Shown: positions 1 through 7,216 of the stretch, piece by piece
Layout of the letters: every line of letters starts with the position of its first letter
Position numbering within the stretch: position 1 is the stretch's first letter
Origin: Paraburkholderia atlantica
GTDB lineage: Bacteria; Pseudomonadota; Gammaproteobacteria; Burkholderiales; Burkholderiaceae
Reading direction: 5' to 3'
Assembly (NCBI RefSeq): GCF_009362785.1
Contig: NZ_WHNQ01000024.1
Span: 62,001 to 126,000 of the forward strand
DNA: 64,000 bases
Program-made: the position numbers and the translations under genes
Notes under the pieces: model-generated
What the model saw: the letters and a program-made list of their open reading frames with translations, nothing else
Told to the model about the DNA's origin: nothing
Databases searched by the model: none

Positions 1-404
1 AGGGCAATCCCGGCCCTGGCGGCTGGGGTGCATTGCTGCGCTTCGGCAGCCAGGAAAAAGAACTGTTCGGCGGCGAGGCCAACACGACCAACAATCGCAT
101 GGAGCTGATGGGCGTAATTTCCGCGCTCGAGGCGTTGAAGCGCCCCTGCAAGGTGATCGTGCACACCGATTCGCAGTACGTGCAGAAAGGCATCAGCGAG
201 TGGATTCACGGCTGGAAGAAGAAAGGCTGGGTCACCGCGGCGAAGCAGCCGGTCAAGAACGCCGATCTATGGAAGCGGCTCGATGCGCTCGTCGCGCAGC
301 ACGAAGTCGAATGGCGCTGGGTGCGCGGTCACAACGGCCACCCGGAAAACGAGCGCGCCGATCAGTTGGCCAATCGCGGCGTGGCGTCGCTCGCCGAGAT
401 GTAA
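1..404 (+). CDS. rnhA: Ribonuclease HI, 5' end cut off by the window
   Basis: Cleaves the RNA strand of RNA-DNA hybrids in the cytoplasm, removing R-loops and primers. The reading frame is open from base 3, so the true start lies upstream of the window. The visible part begins in the first beta hairpin (GNPGPGGWGALLRFG), so the first catalytic Asp is missing from view. The remaining catalytic acids are present: the Glu in NNRMELMG, the Asp in HTDSQYV and the Asp in ENERADQLA. The HGWKKKGW stretch is the basic-protrusion substrate handle. It lies about 80 bases upstream of dnaQ on the same strand, a common pairing in proteobacteria. Confidence 0.96.
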   Translation, partial: GNPGPGGWGALLRFGSQEKELFGGEANTTNNRMELMGVISALEALKRPCKVIVHTDSQYVQKGISEWIHGWKKKGWVTAAKQPVKNADLWKRLDALVAQHEVEWRWVRGHNGHPENERADQLANRGVASLAEM

Positions 405-486
405 AGGGCGTGAGCGCATCGACCAACGACGCGCGCCGCCCTCTTCACCTTTTTTCTGCACTTTTTTCGAAGCAGGCTATTCCGAC

Positions 487-1221
487 ATGCGTCAACTGAT
501 CCTCGACACCGAAACTACCGGCCTGAATGCCCGCGGCGGCGACCGGATTCTCGAACTCGGTTGCGTCGAGCTGGTGAACCGCCGGCTGACCGGCAACAAC
601 CTGCACTTCTATATCAACCCAGAGCGCGACAGCGATCCGGGCGCGCTCGCGGTGCACGGCCTCACGACGGAATTTCTGAGCGACAAGCCGAAGTTCGCGG
701 AGATCATCGACCAGTTCCGCGACTTCATCCAGGGTGCGGACCTGATCATCCACAACGCGCCATTCGACATCGGCTTTCTGGACGCCGAGTTCGCGCTGCT
801 CGGACTGCCGCCGGTGAGCACGCACTGCGGCGAGATCATCGACACGCTCGCGCAGGCCAAGCAGATGTTCCCCGGCAAGCGCAATTCGCTCGATGCGCTG
901 TGCGACCGCTTCGGCATCAGCAATGCGCACCGTACGCTGCACGGCGCGCTGCTCGACTCGGAATTGCTCGCCGAGGTCTATCTGGCGATGACGCGGGGCC
1001 AGGAAAGCCTCGTCATCGACATGCTCGGCGAAGCGCAGGCCGGCGGCGATACAGATGCGCCGCGTGTCGCGCTCGACTCGCTGGAATTGGTCGTGATCGC
1101 CGCGAGTGACGACGAAAGCGCCGCGCACGAAGCCGTGCTCGACGATCTCGACAAGGCGATCAAAGGCGCGAGCGTATGGCGTCTTGAGCCCGCGCCAGCA
1201 ACTGATGAGCAAACTGCTTAA
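487..1221 (+). CDS. dnaQ: DNA polymerase III epsilon subunit (proofreading exonuclease)
   Basis: A 244-residue protein with the DEDDh 3'-5' exonuclease fold; in the replisome it binds the alpha subunit and removes misincorporated bases. Exo I is visible as the LDTETTG motif near residue 6, Exo II as the HNAPFDIGFLD segment near residue 95, and Exo III with its general-base His as the HGALLDSELLA segment near residue 155. The tail after about residue 175 is divergent, as expected for the linker to alpha. I chose the ATG at 487 because the protein then begins directly with the first beta strand (MRQLILDTET); the frame is open further upstream but that part reads like noise. Confidence 0.96.
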   Translation: MRQLILDTETTGLNARGGDRILELGCVELVNRRLTGNNLHFYINPERDSDPGALAVHGLTTEFLSDKPKFAEIIDQFRDFIQGADLIIHNAPFDIGFLDAEFALLGLPPVSTHCGEIIDTLAQAKQMFPGKRNSLDALCDRFGISNAHRTLHGALLDSELLAEVYLAMTRGQESLVIDMLGEAQAGGDTDAPRVALDSLELVVIAASDDESAAHEAVLDDLDKAIKGASVWRLEPAPATDEQTA

Positions 1222-1228
1222 AAAAGAC

Positions 1229-1257
1229 TAGACGAACCCCAAATTCCCTGACATAAT
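1229..1257 (+). promoter_or_regulatory. Probable sigma-70 promoter of tRNA-Val
   Basis: TAGACG at 1229-1234 and CATAAT at 1252-1257 are separated by 17 bases, which places the start of transcription about 5 bases before the mature tRNA at 1270. The match to consensus is moderate and the call rests mainly on position. Confidence 0.45.
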
Positions 1258-1269
1258 TTCAATCTCTTC

Positions 1270-1344
1270 GGGTGGTTAGCTCAGCGGTAGAGCACTGCCT
1301 TCACACGGCAGGGGTCACTGGTTCGATCCCAGTACTACCCACCA
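1270..1344 (+). tRNA. tRNA-Val (anticodon CAC)
   Basis: A 75-base cloverleaf. The acceptor stem GGGTGGT pairs with ACTACCC, followed by discriminator A and an encoded CCA at 1342-1344. The anticodon arm is CTGCC-TTCACAC-GGCAG, giving anticodon CAC for GUG codons. The T loop has GTTCGATCC. Confidence 0.97.
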
Positions 1345-1372
1345 GATTCTTGGTGTGTCGATCACCGAAGAC

Positions 1373-1407
1373 AAAAGGGCTTACGCAGCAATGCGTAAGC
1401 CCTTTTT
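1373..1407 (+). terminator. Rho-independent terminator after tRNA-Val
   Basis: A perfect 15-base-pair stem (1373-1387 with 1392-1406) closes a GCAA tetraloop and ends in a run of five T. The A-rich left arm means it could also work on the minus strand. Confidence 0.92.
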
Positions 1408-1479
1408 CTATTTGCCGCAAAAACAATCGCGTGCGCAGCACGAGATTCCACTGGCTGTAGAACCACGTCGTTCCGTAGG

Positions 1480-1509
1480 TTGGCGAGCGCCCCGCACTAT
1501 TGCTATATT
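1480..1509 (+). promoter_or_regulatory. Candidate sigma-70 promoter with extended -10 for the ABC exporter
   Basis: TTGGCG at 1480-1485 and TATATT at 1504-1509 are 18 bases apart, and the -10 box is preceded by TG one base upstream (TGC-TATATT), the extended -10 pattern. It would start transcription near 1516 and give the exporter gene a leader of about 300 nucleotides. Confidence 0.5.
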
Positions 1510-1581
1510 CGGCAGACGGGCATTCGCCCGGTCCGGCTCTGTCCGGTTTCTCCATCTTGAACCATTTCAGGGAGGCGCCAC

Positions 1582-1659
1582 ATGTTCGCAGTGCATCGCG
1601 CGCTCCCTCGCATGGTCCCACGACCGTCAGCCCGTCCGCCACGACCGATGCGGCCTTAA
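1582..1659 (+). CDS. Possible 25-residue Pro/Arg-rich leader peptide
   Basis: ATG at 1582 is preceded by GGGAGG (1570-1575) at a spacing of 6 bases, one of the best Shine-Dalgarno matches in the window. The ORF has 25 codons and ends with TAA at 1657-1659. The second half is dense in Pro and Arg (PRPSARPPRPMRP). A 5-base-pair hairpin, GCGGC (1650-1654) with GCCGC (1662-1666), spans the stop codon. The position in the exporter leader suggests a regulatory peptide, but there is no homology evidence, and a short ORF with a good binding site can arise by chance in GC-rich DNA. Confidence 0.35.
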   Translation: MFAVHRALPRMVPRPSARPPRPMRP

Positions 1660-1817
1660 AAGCCGCAGCCTCGTAGCTGATGCGCAGGCCGCCTCGACAG
1701 GCGCGCCGCGTTCACTTCAGACAGTCCCTGCGCGCATTCCGGCTTCCGCTGGCTGTCTACCTTTTTCGCTTCTGACTGGAACCTCGGCGCGCTCGTGCGT
1801 CGCCGGGTCGAAAGCAA

Positions 1818-3692
1818 ATGGCCAACAAAAAATTCGACTTTCGCGGACAAGCCTTCAAGGATGTCCTCGGCTTCACCTTCCGCCACTGGGCACAGCAGCC
1901 GTGGCGCATCGTCGTGATTGCGGCGCTCGCGCTGTTCACGGCAGGCGCGGACATTCTGACGCCGGTCTTCGCCGGACGTCTCGTCGACGCGATCGCGGCC
2001 GGCCCGGCGTCGTCGGCGCCCGTCTGGCATCACGCGCTCGAGGCCTTCGGCGTGCTCGCCGCGCTCGGCCTCACCGCGACGCTGTTGCGCCAGGGCGTGT
2101 ACTTCAACATCATCCGCTTCACGTTGAAGATGATGAGCGAGATCGCCGCGCGTGCGTTTCATCGCGTGCAGCGCTTCTCGACCGACTGGCACGCGAACAG
2201 CTTCGCCGGCTCGACCGTGCGCAAGATCACGCGCGGCATGTGGGCGCTCGACCTGCTGAACGACACGCTGCTGATTGCGCTCTTGCCATCGCTGGTGATG
2301 CTGGTCGGCGCGACTCTGCTGCTCGGCTCGCGCTGGCCGATGATGGGCGTCGTCGTCGGCATCGGCTCGCTGCTGTACATCGGCGTGACCGTGACGGTGT
2401 CGCTGGGCTTCGTCGCGCCGTCCGCGCGTCTCGCGAACGCGTGGGACACGCGCATGGGCGGCGCACTCGCCGATGCGGTCAGCTGCAACGGCGTCGTCAA
2501 GGCTTTCGGCGCGGAAGCGCGCGAGGAAGCGCGCCTTGGGTACGTGATCGGCAAATGGCGGCAGCGCACGCGGCGCACTTGGGTGCGCGGCACGCTCAAC
2601 GGCGGCCTCCAGGGCGGCATGCTGGCCGCGATCCAGGCTGCGATTCTCGGCGTGGCGCTGCTGCTGTGGGCGCGCGGTGAAGCGAGCGTCGGCGATATCA
2701 CGTTCGCGTTGACGATGTTCTTCATGCTGCAAGGCTACTTGCGCGACATCGGCATGCACATCCGCAACCTGCAGCGCTCGGTCAACGACATGGAGGAACT
2801 GGTGTCGCTCGAAAGCCAGCCGCTCGGCATCGAGGATCGCCCCGGCGCCGGCCCGATCGCGATCCGCAACGGCGAAATCCGCTTCGAGCATGTGTCGTTT
2901 CACTATGGCGTGCACAGCCGGCCGCTCTACGACGACTTCTCGATCCGCATCGCGCCGGGCGAGCGCGTCGGGCTGGTCGGTCATTCCGGCTCGGGCAAGA
3001 CGACCTTCATCAAGCTGATCCAGCGCCTTCACGACATTTCAGGCGGGCGGATCACGATCGACGGCCAGGACATCGCGCAGGTCCAGCAGGCGTCGCTGCG
3101 CAGCCAGATCGCGATCGTCCAGCAGGAGCCGGTGTTGTTTCACCGCTCGCTTGCCGAGAACATCGCGTATGGACGGCCCGGCGCGAGCCGCGTCGACATT
3201 GAGCGCGCCGCGCGGCTCGCCAGCGCGCACGACTTCATCGCCGCGCTGCCGAAAGGCTACGACACGCTGGTCGGCGAACGCGGCATCAAGCTATCGGGCG
3301 GCGAGCGTCAACGCGTCGCAATCGCGCGGGCGTTTCTTGCCGACGCGCCGATCCTGATTCTCGACGAAGCCACGTCGAGCCTCGACAGCGAAAGCGAAGT
3401 GCTGATCCAGCGGGCGATGGAGCGGCTGATGCAGGGGCGCACCACGCTGGTGGTCGCGCACCGCTTGTCGACGGTGCGCGCGCTCGACCGGCTGCTCGTG
3501 CTGGACAAGGGCAAGGTGATCGAGGAAGGCAGCCACGACGCGCTGATCAAACGCGACAACGGCTTGTACCGTCGTTTGTTCGAGCGTCAGGCGCTGGAGT
3601 TGATCAAGGGTCTCGGCGAGCCGGAGCTCGTGCGCGAGTCGGCAGAGGTCAAAGCCGACCGGGTCGACGATTCCGGCTTGCTGGTCGGCTAG
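1818..3692 (+). CDS. MsbA-like half-size ABC exporter (fused membrane and ATPase domains)
   Basis: A 624-residue inner-membrane exporter half that should work as a homodimer. The first roughly 320 residues form the six-helix type-I exporter domain. The ATPase domain has Walker A GHSGSGKTT near residue 388, signature LSGGERQR near 491, Walker B ILILDEATSS near 512 and the H-loop in VVAHRLST. All catalytic residues are intact, so it should be active. The substrate is unknown: the family covers lipid A, lipids, peptides and drugs. A second paralogue sits at 7217-9043. The ATG at 1818 has only a weak GAAAG binding site, which contrasts with the strong site of the upstream short ORF. Confidence 0.93.
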   Translation: MANKKFDFRGQAFKDVLGFTFRHWAQQPWRIVVIAALALFTAGADILTPVFAGRLVDAIAAGPASSAPVWHHALEAFGVLAALGLTATLLRQGVYFNIIRFTLKMMSEIAARAFHRVQRFSTDWHANSFAGSTVRKITRGMWALDLLNDTLLIALLPSLVMLVGATLLLGSRWPMMGVVVGIGSLLYIGVTVTVSLGFVAPSARLANAWDTRMGGALADAVSCNGVVKAFGAEAREEARLGYVIGKWRQRTRRTWVRGTLNGGLQGGMLAAIQAAILGVALLLWARGEASVGDITFALTMFFMLQGYLRDIGMHIRNLQRSVNDMEELVSLESQPLGIEDRPGAGPIAIRNGEIRFEHVSFHYGVHSRPLYDDFSIRIAPGERVGLVGHSGSGKTTFIKLIQRLHDISGGRITIDGQDIAQVQQASLRSQIAIVQQEPVLFHRSLAENIAYGRPGASRVDIERAARLASAHDFIAALPKGYDTLVGERGIKLSGGERQRVAIARAFLADAPILILDEATSSLDSESEVLIQRAMERLMQGRTTLVVAHRLSTVRALDRLLVLDKGKVIEEGSHDALIKRDNGLYRRLFERQALELIKGLGEPELVRESAEVKADRVDDSGLLVG

Positions 3693-3710
3693 CGTCGCAA
3701 TGTAAAGAAG

Positions 3711-3739
3711 GCCCGCCGCGCTACACGGCGCCGGCGGGC
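3711..3739 (-). terminator. Hairpin between convergent genes
   Basis: GCCCGCCG (3711-3718) pairs with CGGCGGGC (3732-3739) around a 13-base loop. It overlaps the last codons of the DUF2214 gene. On the minus strand the stem is followed by a T-rich stretch (CTTCTTTACATT), so it probably terminates that gene. Confidence 0.45.
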
Positions 3740-4185
3740 AGCCCGATGCCGCGTGCCATTCCGGTCGCCGCAAACACCATCAGAACCAGCAGCACCGTCT
3801 GGATCACGCTGAAATGCGCGTAGGAACGCGCCTTCTTCAGATTAGGCGCCGCGCCGCTGCGGATCGACGCGCGCCAGCGCATCAGGCCGAGCATCGTGGG
3901 CACTTCGAGGATCAGGATCAGCACCAGCAGCGTCATCTTCACGTGAAAGAGCGGCTCGTGCAGGTAGTAGTCGGCGCCCTTCTCATAGCCCCCGAACACG
4001 CGCATCAAGCCGGTCACGATCAGCACCAGCGCGGCGATGCCCCAGCGCGAATCGGCGCGAAACACCGAACGCAACGCGGCGGGCACTGACGCGCGACGCA
4101 GCGACCACGTGCGTCTGAGAATCGACGCGAGCGCAAAGCCATAAGCAAGCAGATGAAGGGCGGCAATCAACCAGCGAACCAGCAT
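3721..4185 (-). CDS. DUF2214 family inner-membrane protein
   Basis: A 154-residue protein with about four hydrophobic segments (near residues 1-25, 45-60, 80-100 and 130-150), resembling the DUF2214 family of small membrane proteins of unknown function. Recognisable features are the N-terminal MLVRWLIAALHLLAYG helix, the DSRWG segment and the FHVKM segment. I chose the ATG at 4185 because AGGAG lies 6 bases upstream on the minus strand; the longer frame upstream is not hydrophobic. It is convergent with the ABC exporter. No function can be given. Confidence 0.72.
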   Translation of the reverse strand: MLVRWLIAALHLLAYGFALASILRRTWSLRRASVPAALRSVFRADSRWGIAALVLIVTGLMRVFGGYEKGADYYLHEPLFHVKMTLLVLILILEVPTMLGLMRWRASIRSGAAPNLKKARSYAHFSVIQTVLLVLMVFAATGMARGIGLPAGAV

Positions 4186-4335
4186 AGCGACTCCTGCGAA
4201 AGGCGCGATACGATCGATGAGTGTCCCACTCGCCCGCCTGCAAGCCGGGCGACTTGATTGCATTATCGACGAAGCTTCGCTTCGGGATGCGTGCAATGGC
4301 CACGCGATGTGACCGATAGCACAAAACGTGCAGCG

Positions 4336-5190
4336 TTAGACCTGGCGCAGCGTCGTGTCGAGCGCGCGGGCGGCGACGCGATCGCCTTCGGTTGTCAGCG
4401 CGGCGCGGAAAACGGTCTGCCGGTTATGCCCCGCGGCGGCCGGCGAATCCCACAGCAACTCGACCTTCGGACGAACGCCGAACGTGCTGCGCGCCAGCGA
4501 GGGCGCCGCGACCGACGGCATCGGCGCTGCCGACGCCCCGGCCTCGCCCGCCGCGCCGAACACGACTGAGGGCGCGGGTGCCGGCGTCGCACGCGCATCG
4601 GAACCGCTCGCCCAGCGCACCGACAATTCGCGCGCATCGTATTGCCCCACCTTGCGCCGCTCGGCCCACACGACGACGGTGCGCGTCGCCGGATCGAGCG
4701 ACACCGCATAGCGGCCGATCGCAAAGCGCCGCGCCGCCACATTGGTGCGCCACAACGGCAGCGGCCGGCAGATCCACAAGACGATCGCATACAGCACCGG
4801 CGCCGCGACGAGCCAGCCGTTGGTGGCCGCGACCGCCTGCATCGCGCGACGCCAGCCCGCGGTCGCGACGAACGCGCCGACCGACCACAGCGCAAACAGA
4901 AAGCCGAGGAACGCAAACAGGCGCAGCGCCTGACGCAGCCATTGCGGGAGCGGATGGAACGGACGCTCGGCGACGGCGCGCGCGCCCGGCAGGAAGATCA
5001 GCAGGAACAGAAAGACGAGATTGATACATGCCCACGGTGATGACGCCATCGCGGTCAGCGCGGTGGTCAGCCTCATCTCGGACATCGAAAAAAGCCAGCG
5101 GGCGGCGAGCACGAGACCGATGGCGCGCAACGTAAAAATCGTTCCGGCGCCGGGCGCGGCGTTCGCGCGCGTCTCTTTCGTTCTCGCCAA
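4336..5190 (-). CDS. Hypothetical membrane protein, probable TTG start
   Basis: Not recognised. The protein (about 284 residues) has hydrophobic segments near residues 15-35, 50-65, 85-105 and 120-140, then a soluble Ala/Pro-rich C-terminal domain of about 140 residues. No ATG fits: the best start is TTG at 5190, which has AGGAGG 5 bases upstream on the minus strand and a plausible soluble LARTKET leader before the first helix. An ATG 5 bases upstream is in a different frame. It is separated from its neighbours by 150 and about 250 bases and may be a single-gene unit. Confidence 0.6.
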   Translation of the reverse strand: MARTKETRANAAPGAGTIFTLRAIGLVLAARWLFSMSEMRLTTALTAMASSPWACINLVFLFLLIFLPGARAVAERPFHPLPQWLRQALRLFAFLGFLFALWSVGAFVATAGWRRAMQAVAATNGWLVAAPVLYAIVLWICRPLPLWRTNVAARRFAIGRYAVSLDPATRTVVVWAERRKVGQYDARELSVRWASGSDARATPAPAPSVVFGAAGEAGASAAPMPSVAAPSLARSTFGVRPKVELLWDSPAAAGHNRQTVFRAALTTEGDRVAARALDTTLRQV

Positions 5191-5333
5191 GGCATCCTCC
5201 TGTCGTCGGCGGCACCGCAGCCCAAGTTGCGGCACGGCAATTATAGGGATATTACCGAGCCCGGCTCGTTCGCGCCGCGCGGAAACCGGTATTTTCAGCT
5301 GTGCACCGACGAAAAACGCGGCGCGCATGCAAC

Positions 5334-5366
5334 AACGCCCCGCCGGCGATGTGCCGGCGGGGCGTT
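5334..5366 (-). terminator. Hairpin downstream of the glycosyltransferase gene
   Basis: A perfect 14-base-pair stem (5334-5347 with 5353-5366) around the loop GATGT, 78 bases past the stop codon of the gene at 5445-6509. There is no immediate T-run, so termination is inferred from stem strength only. Confidence 0.5.
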
Positions 5367-5444
5367 CAGAGCGGCAGAAGAAGTGTGGTTCCTGCTGCCA
5401 GCGTCTCATCTACCGCGAAACAACCGCGGCAAATCAACCGCCAA

Positions 5445-6509
5445 TCAGCCCGCGTTGACTTCGCGCAGCGCCGTGCGATGCTTGCTGCGCAGCAGGTCTT
5501 CGTAGACGGCGACGTAGTTCTTCGCCATCACCATCGACGTGAAACGTGCTTCGAACGCCTTGCGCACACCGGCGCGCGGCAGCGTGTGCAGACGCTTGAG
5601 CGCAGCGACCGCGCTGATTTCGTCTTCGACGACGAAACCCGACACGCCGTTCTCGATCACTTCGGGCACCGAACCGCGATTGAACGCGATCACCGGCGTA
5701 CCGCAAGCCATCGCCTCGATCATCACCAGGCCGAACGGCTCCGGCCAGTCGATCGGGAACACCAGCGCATGCGCGTTGCCGAGGAACTCACGCTTTTCGG
5801 CTTCGCCGATTTCGCCGATGTACTCGACATGCGGGAGCGCCATCAGCGGCTTGATCACTTCTTCGTAATAGGCACGGTCGGCCTTGTCGATCTTGGCGGC
5901 GACCTTGAGCTTCATGCCTGCCTGGCCGGCGATGCGGATCGCGCGGTCAAGGCCCTTCTCCGGCGAGACGCGGCCGAGGAATGCGAGGTAGCCCGGTTCG
6001 ACGTCGGGGATCGGCGTGAGCACGTTTTCCGGCAGACCGTGGTAGACGGTTTGCAGCCAGTTCGCCTGTTGCAGCGGGATGCGCTGGTTGTCGGAAATCG
6101 ACACGACCGGCACGTCCTTGAACGTATTGAAGATGGGCTGCAGTTCCGGTAGATCGAGACGGCCGTGCATCGTGGTCAAAAACGGCACCGGCTGACGCGC
6201 GAACAGCGAGAACGGGTAGTAGTCGATGTGGAAATGCAGCACGTCGAATTCGTCCGCGCGGCGGCGCACTTCTTCGAGCAGCAGCATGTGCGGCGCCATC
6301 ACGTCGCGGATCGTCGGGTCGAGGCGCAGCGCCTGCGGCCAGAAAGCTTCGAGCTTCGCCGAGGTTTGCGAATCACCGCTTGCAAACAGCGTGACGTCGT
6401 GGCCCTGCTCGACCAGCGCCTCGGTCAGATTGGAGACCACACGTTCCGTACCACCGTACAGCTTGGGAGGAACCGCCTCGTGCAGCGGAGCGATTTGAGC
6501 GATTCGCAT
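5445..6509 (-). CDS. GT4-family glycosyltransferase (GT-B fold)
   Basis: A 354-residue cytoplasmic or membrane-associated glycosyltransferase. The N-terminal half begins MRIAQIAPLHEAVPPKLYGG, the usual GT4 acceptor-side glycine loop. The donor half has GRVSPEKGLDRAI near residue 185 and the family EX7E signature EPFGLVMIE near residue 257. Donor and acceptor cannot be read from the sequence; related genes are often annotated for glucan or exopolysaccharide synthesis. The ATG at 6509 has AGGAG upstream. The gene stands alone, divergent from the second ABC exporter across a 707-base gap. Confidence 0.85.
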   Translation of the reverse strand: MRIAQIAPLHEAVPPKLYGGTERVVSNLTEALVEQGHDVTLFASGDSQTSAKLEAFWPQALRLDPTIRDVMAPHMLLLEEVRRRADEFDVLHFHIDYYPFSLFARQPVPFLTTMHGRLDLPELQPIFNTFKDVPVVSISDNQRIPLQQANWLQTVYHGLPENVLTPIPDVEPGYLAFLGRVSPEKGLDRAIRIAGQAGMKLKVAAKIDKADRAYYEEVIKPLMALPHVEYIGEIGEAEKREFLGNAHALVFPIDWPEPFGLVMIEAMACGTPVIAFNRGSVPEVIENGVSGFVVEDEISAVAALKRLHTLPRAGVRKAFEARFTSMVMAKNYVAVYEDLLRSKHRTALREVNAG

Positions 6510-7216
6510 ATTGACGAACTCCTAGTAAAAAATCAGGCAAAAGTACTGCAATTGGAAAAAGCGACTCGCTTGCTCGCCAGGGCAGTCTGGCCGGAGATCC
6601 CGGCGCGGGCCTGATTCTTTTGAGAAATCCTGCGATGGATCGCTTTGGTAACGAGCCCAGACAAGTGGATCAGCGTCTGCGCATGTGCGAGTAAACGCGC
6701 ATGGGGCACCTACGTTGACAAACTGTCAGAAAATTTGCTGGGGCTAACGAGCACGCATTATCGATGCCCGAATTGTTGCCGCACCACAACATTTCAAAGT
6801 CTTTACGTTGTTACAAACGCGAAACACTTTGCAAACCCTTGTTTTCAAAGACAGTTCTACAGTATCGACGAAGGTTCAGCGAGGCACGGCGTATCAAGTC
6901 GGTGAGCTCTCGTGCATCAAACGTTGCCGGTAGAAATTGCAAAATTGCCACGGCTCGGTTGAATGCAAACTGTAAGTATATCTCGAAATTTTCCGCAATC
7001 TGCCTGCATGGCCCGTCGGCTGGTGTGTCGAGACGACGCAGATTGCGGAGGTCCATCGCGAAATCAGTCGCGTCAAAGCCCGGATACACAGGGCGCAATC
7101 GCCTTTGCATGTTTACAATGCGAAGCATCGGCTTCACGGAGAGCCATGCTTGTCCGTGTGGTCCGCGCTTTGCATGCACAACCCGCAACACATCGATCTC
7201 AGCTCAATTGGAACAC
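6510..7216. other. Long intergenic region between glycosyltransferase and second ABC exporter
   Basis: About 700 bases, less GC-rich than its surroundings and without a convincing gene. Open frames exist, but they are Cys-, Ser- and Arg-rich with no family features. Two exact copies of TTTCAAAG lie at 6792-6799 and 6843-6850, 51 bases apart. The region should contain promoters for both divergent genes, but I could not fix a pair of boxes with confidence. Confidence 0.5.

Larger units (their letters stand above)
1345..1817. other. Leader region between tRNA-Val and the first ABC exporter
   Basis: A 473-base stretch without a conventional gene. It holds the tRNA terminator (1373-1407), a candidate promoter (1480-1509) and a 25-codon ORF with a strong ribosome binding site (1582-1659), leaving about 158 bases between that ORF and the exporter start. 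See the separate entries. Confidence 0.7.

Noticed and set aside
6764..7216. In-frame extension of the second ABC exporter by about 150 codons
   Set aside because: The extension is Cys- and Ser-rich, contains no hydrophobic helix, and the region has lower GC than the gene; the transporter family starts near TTG 7217.
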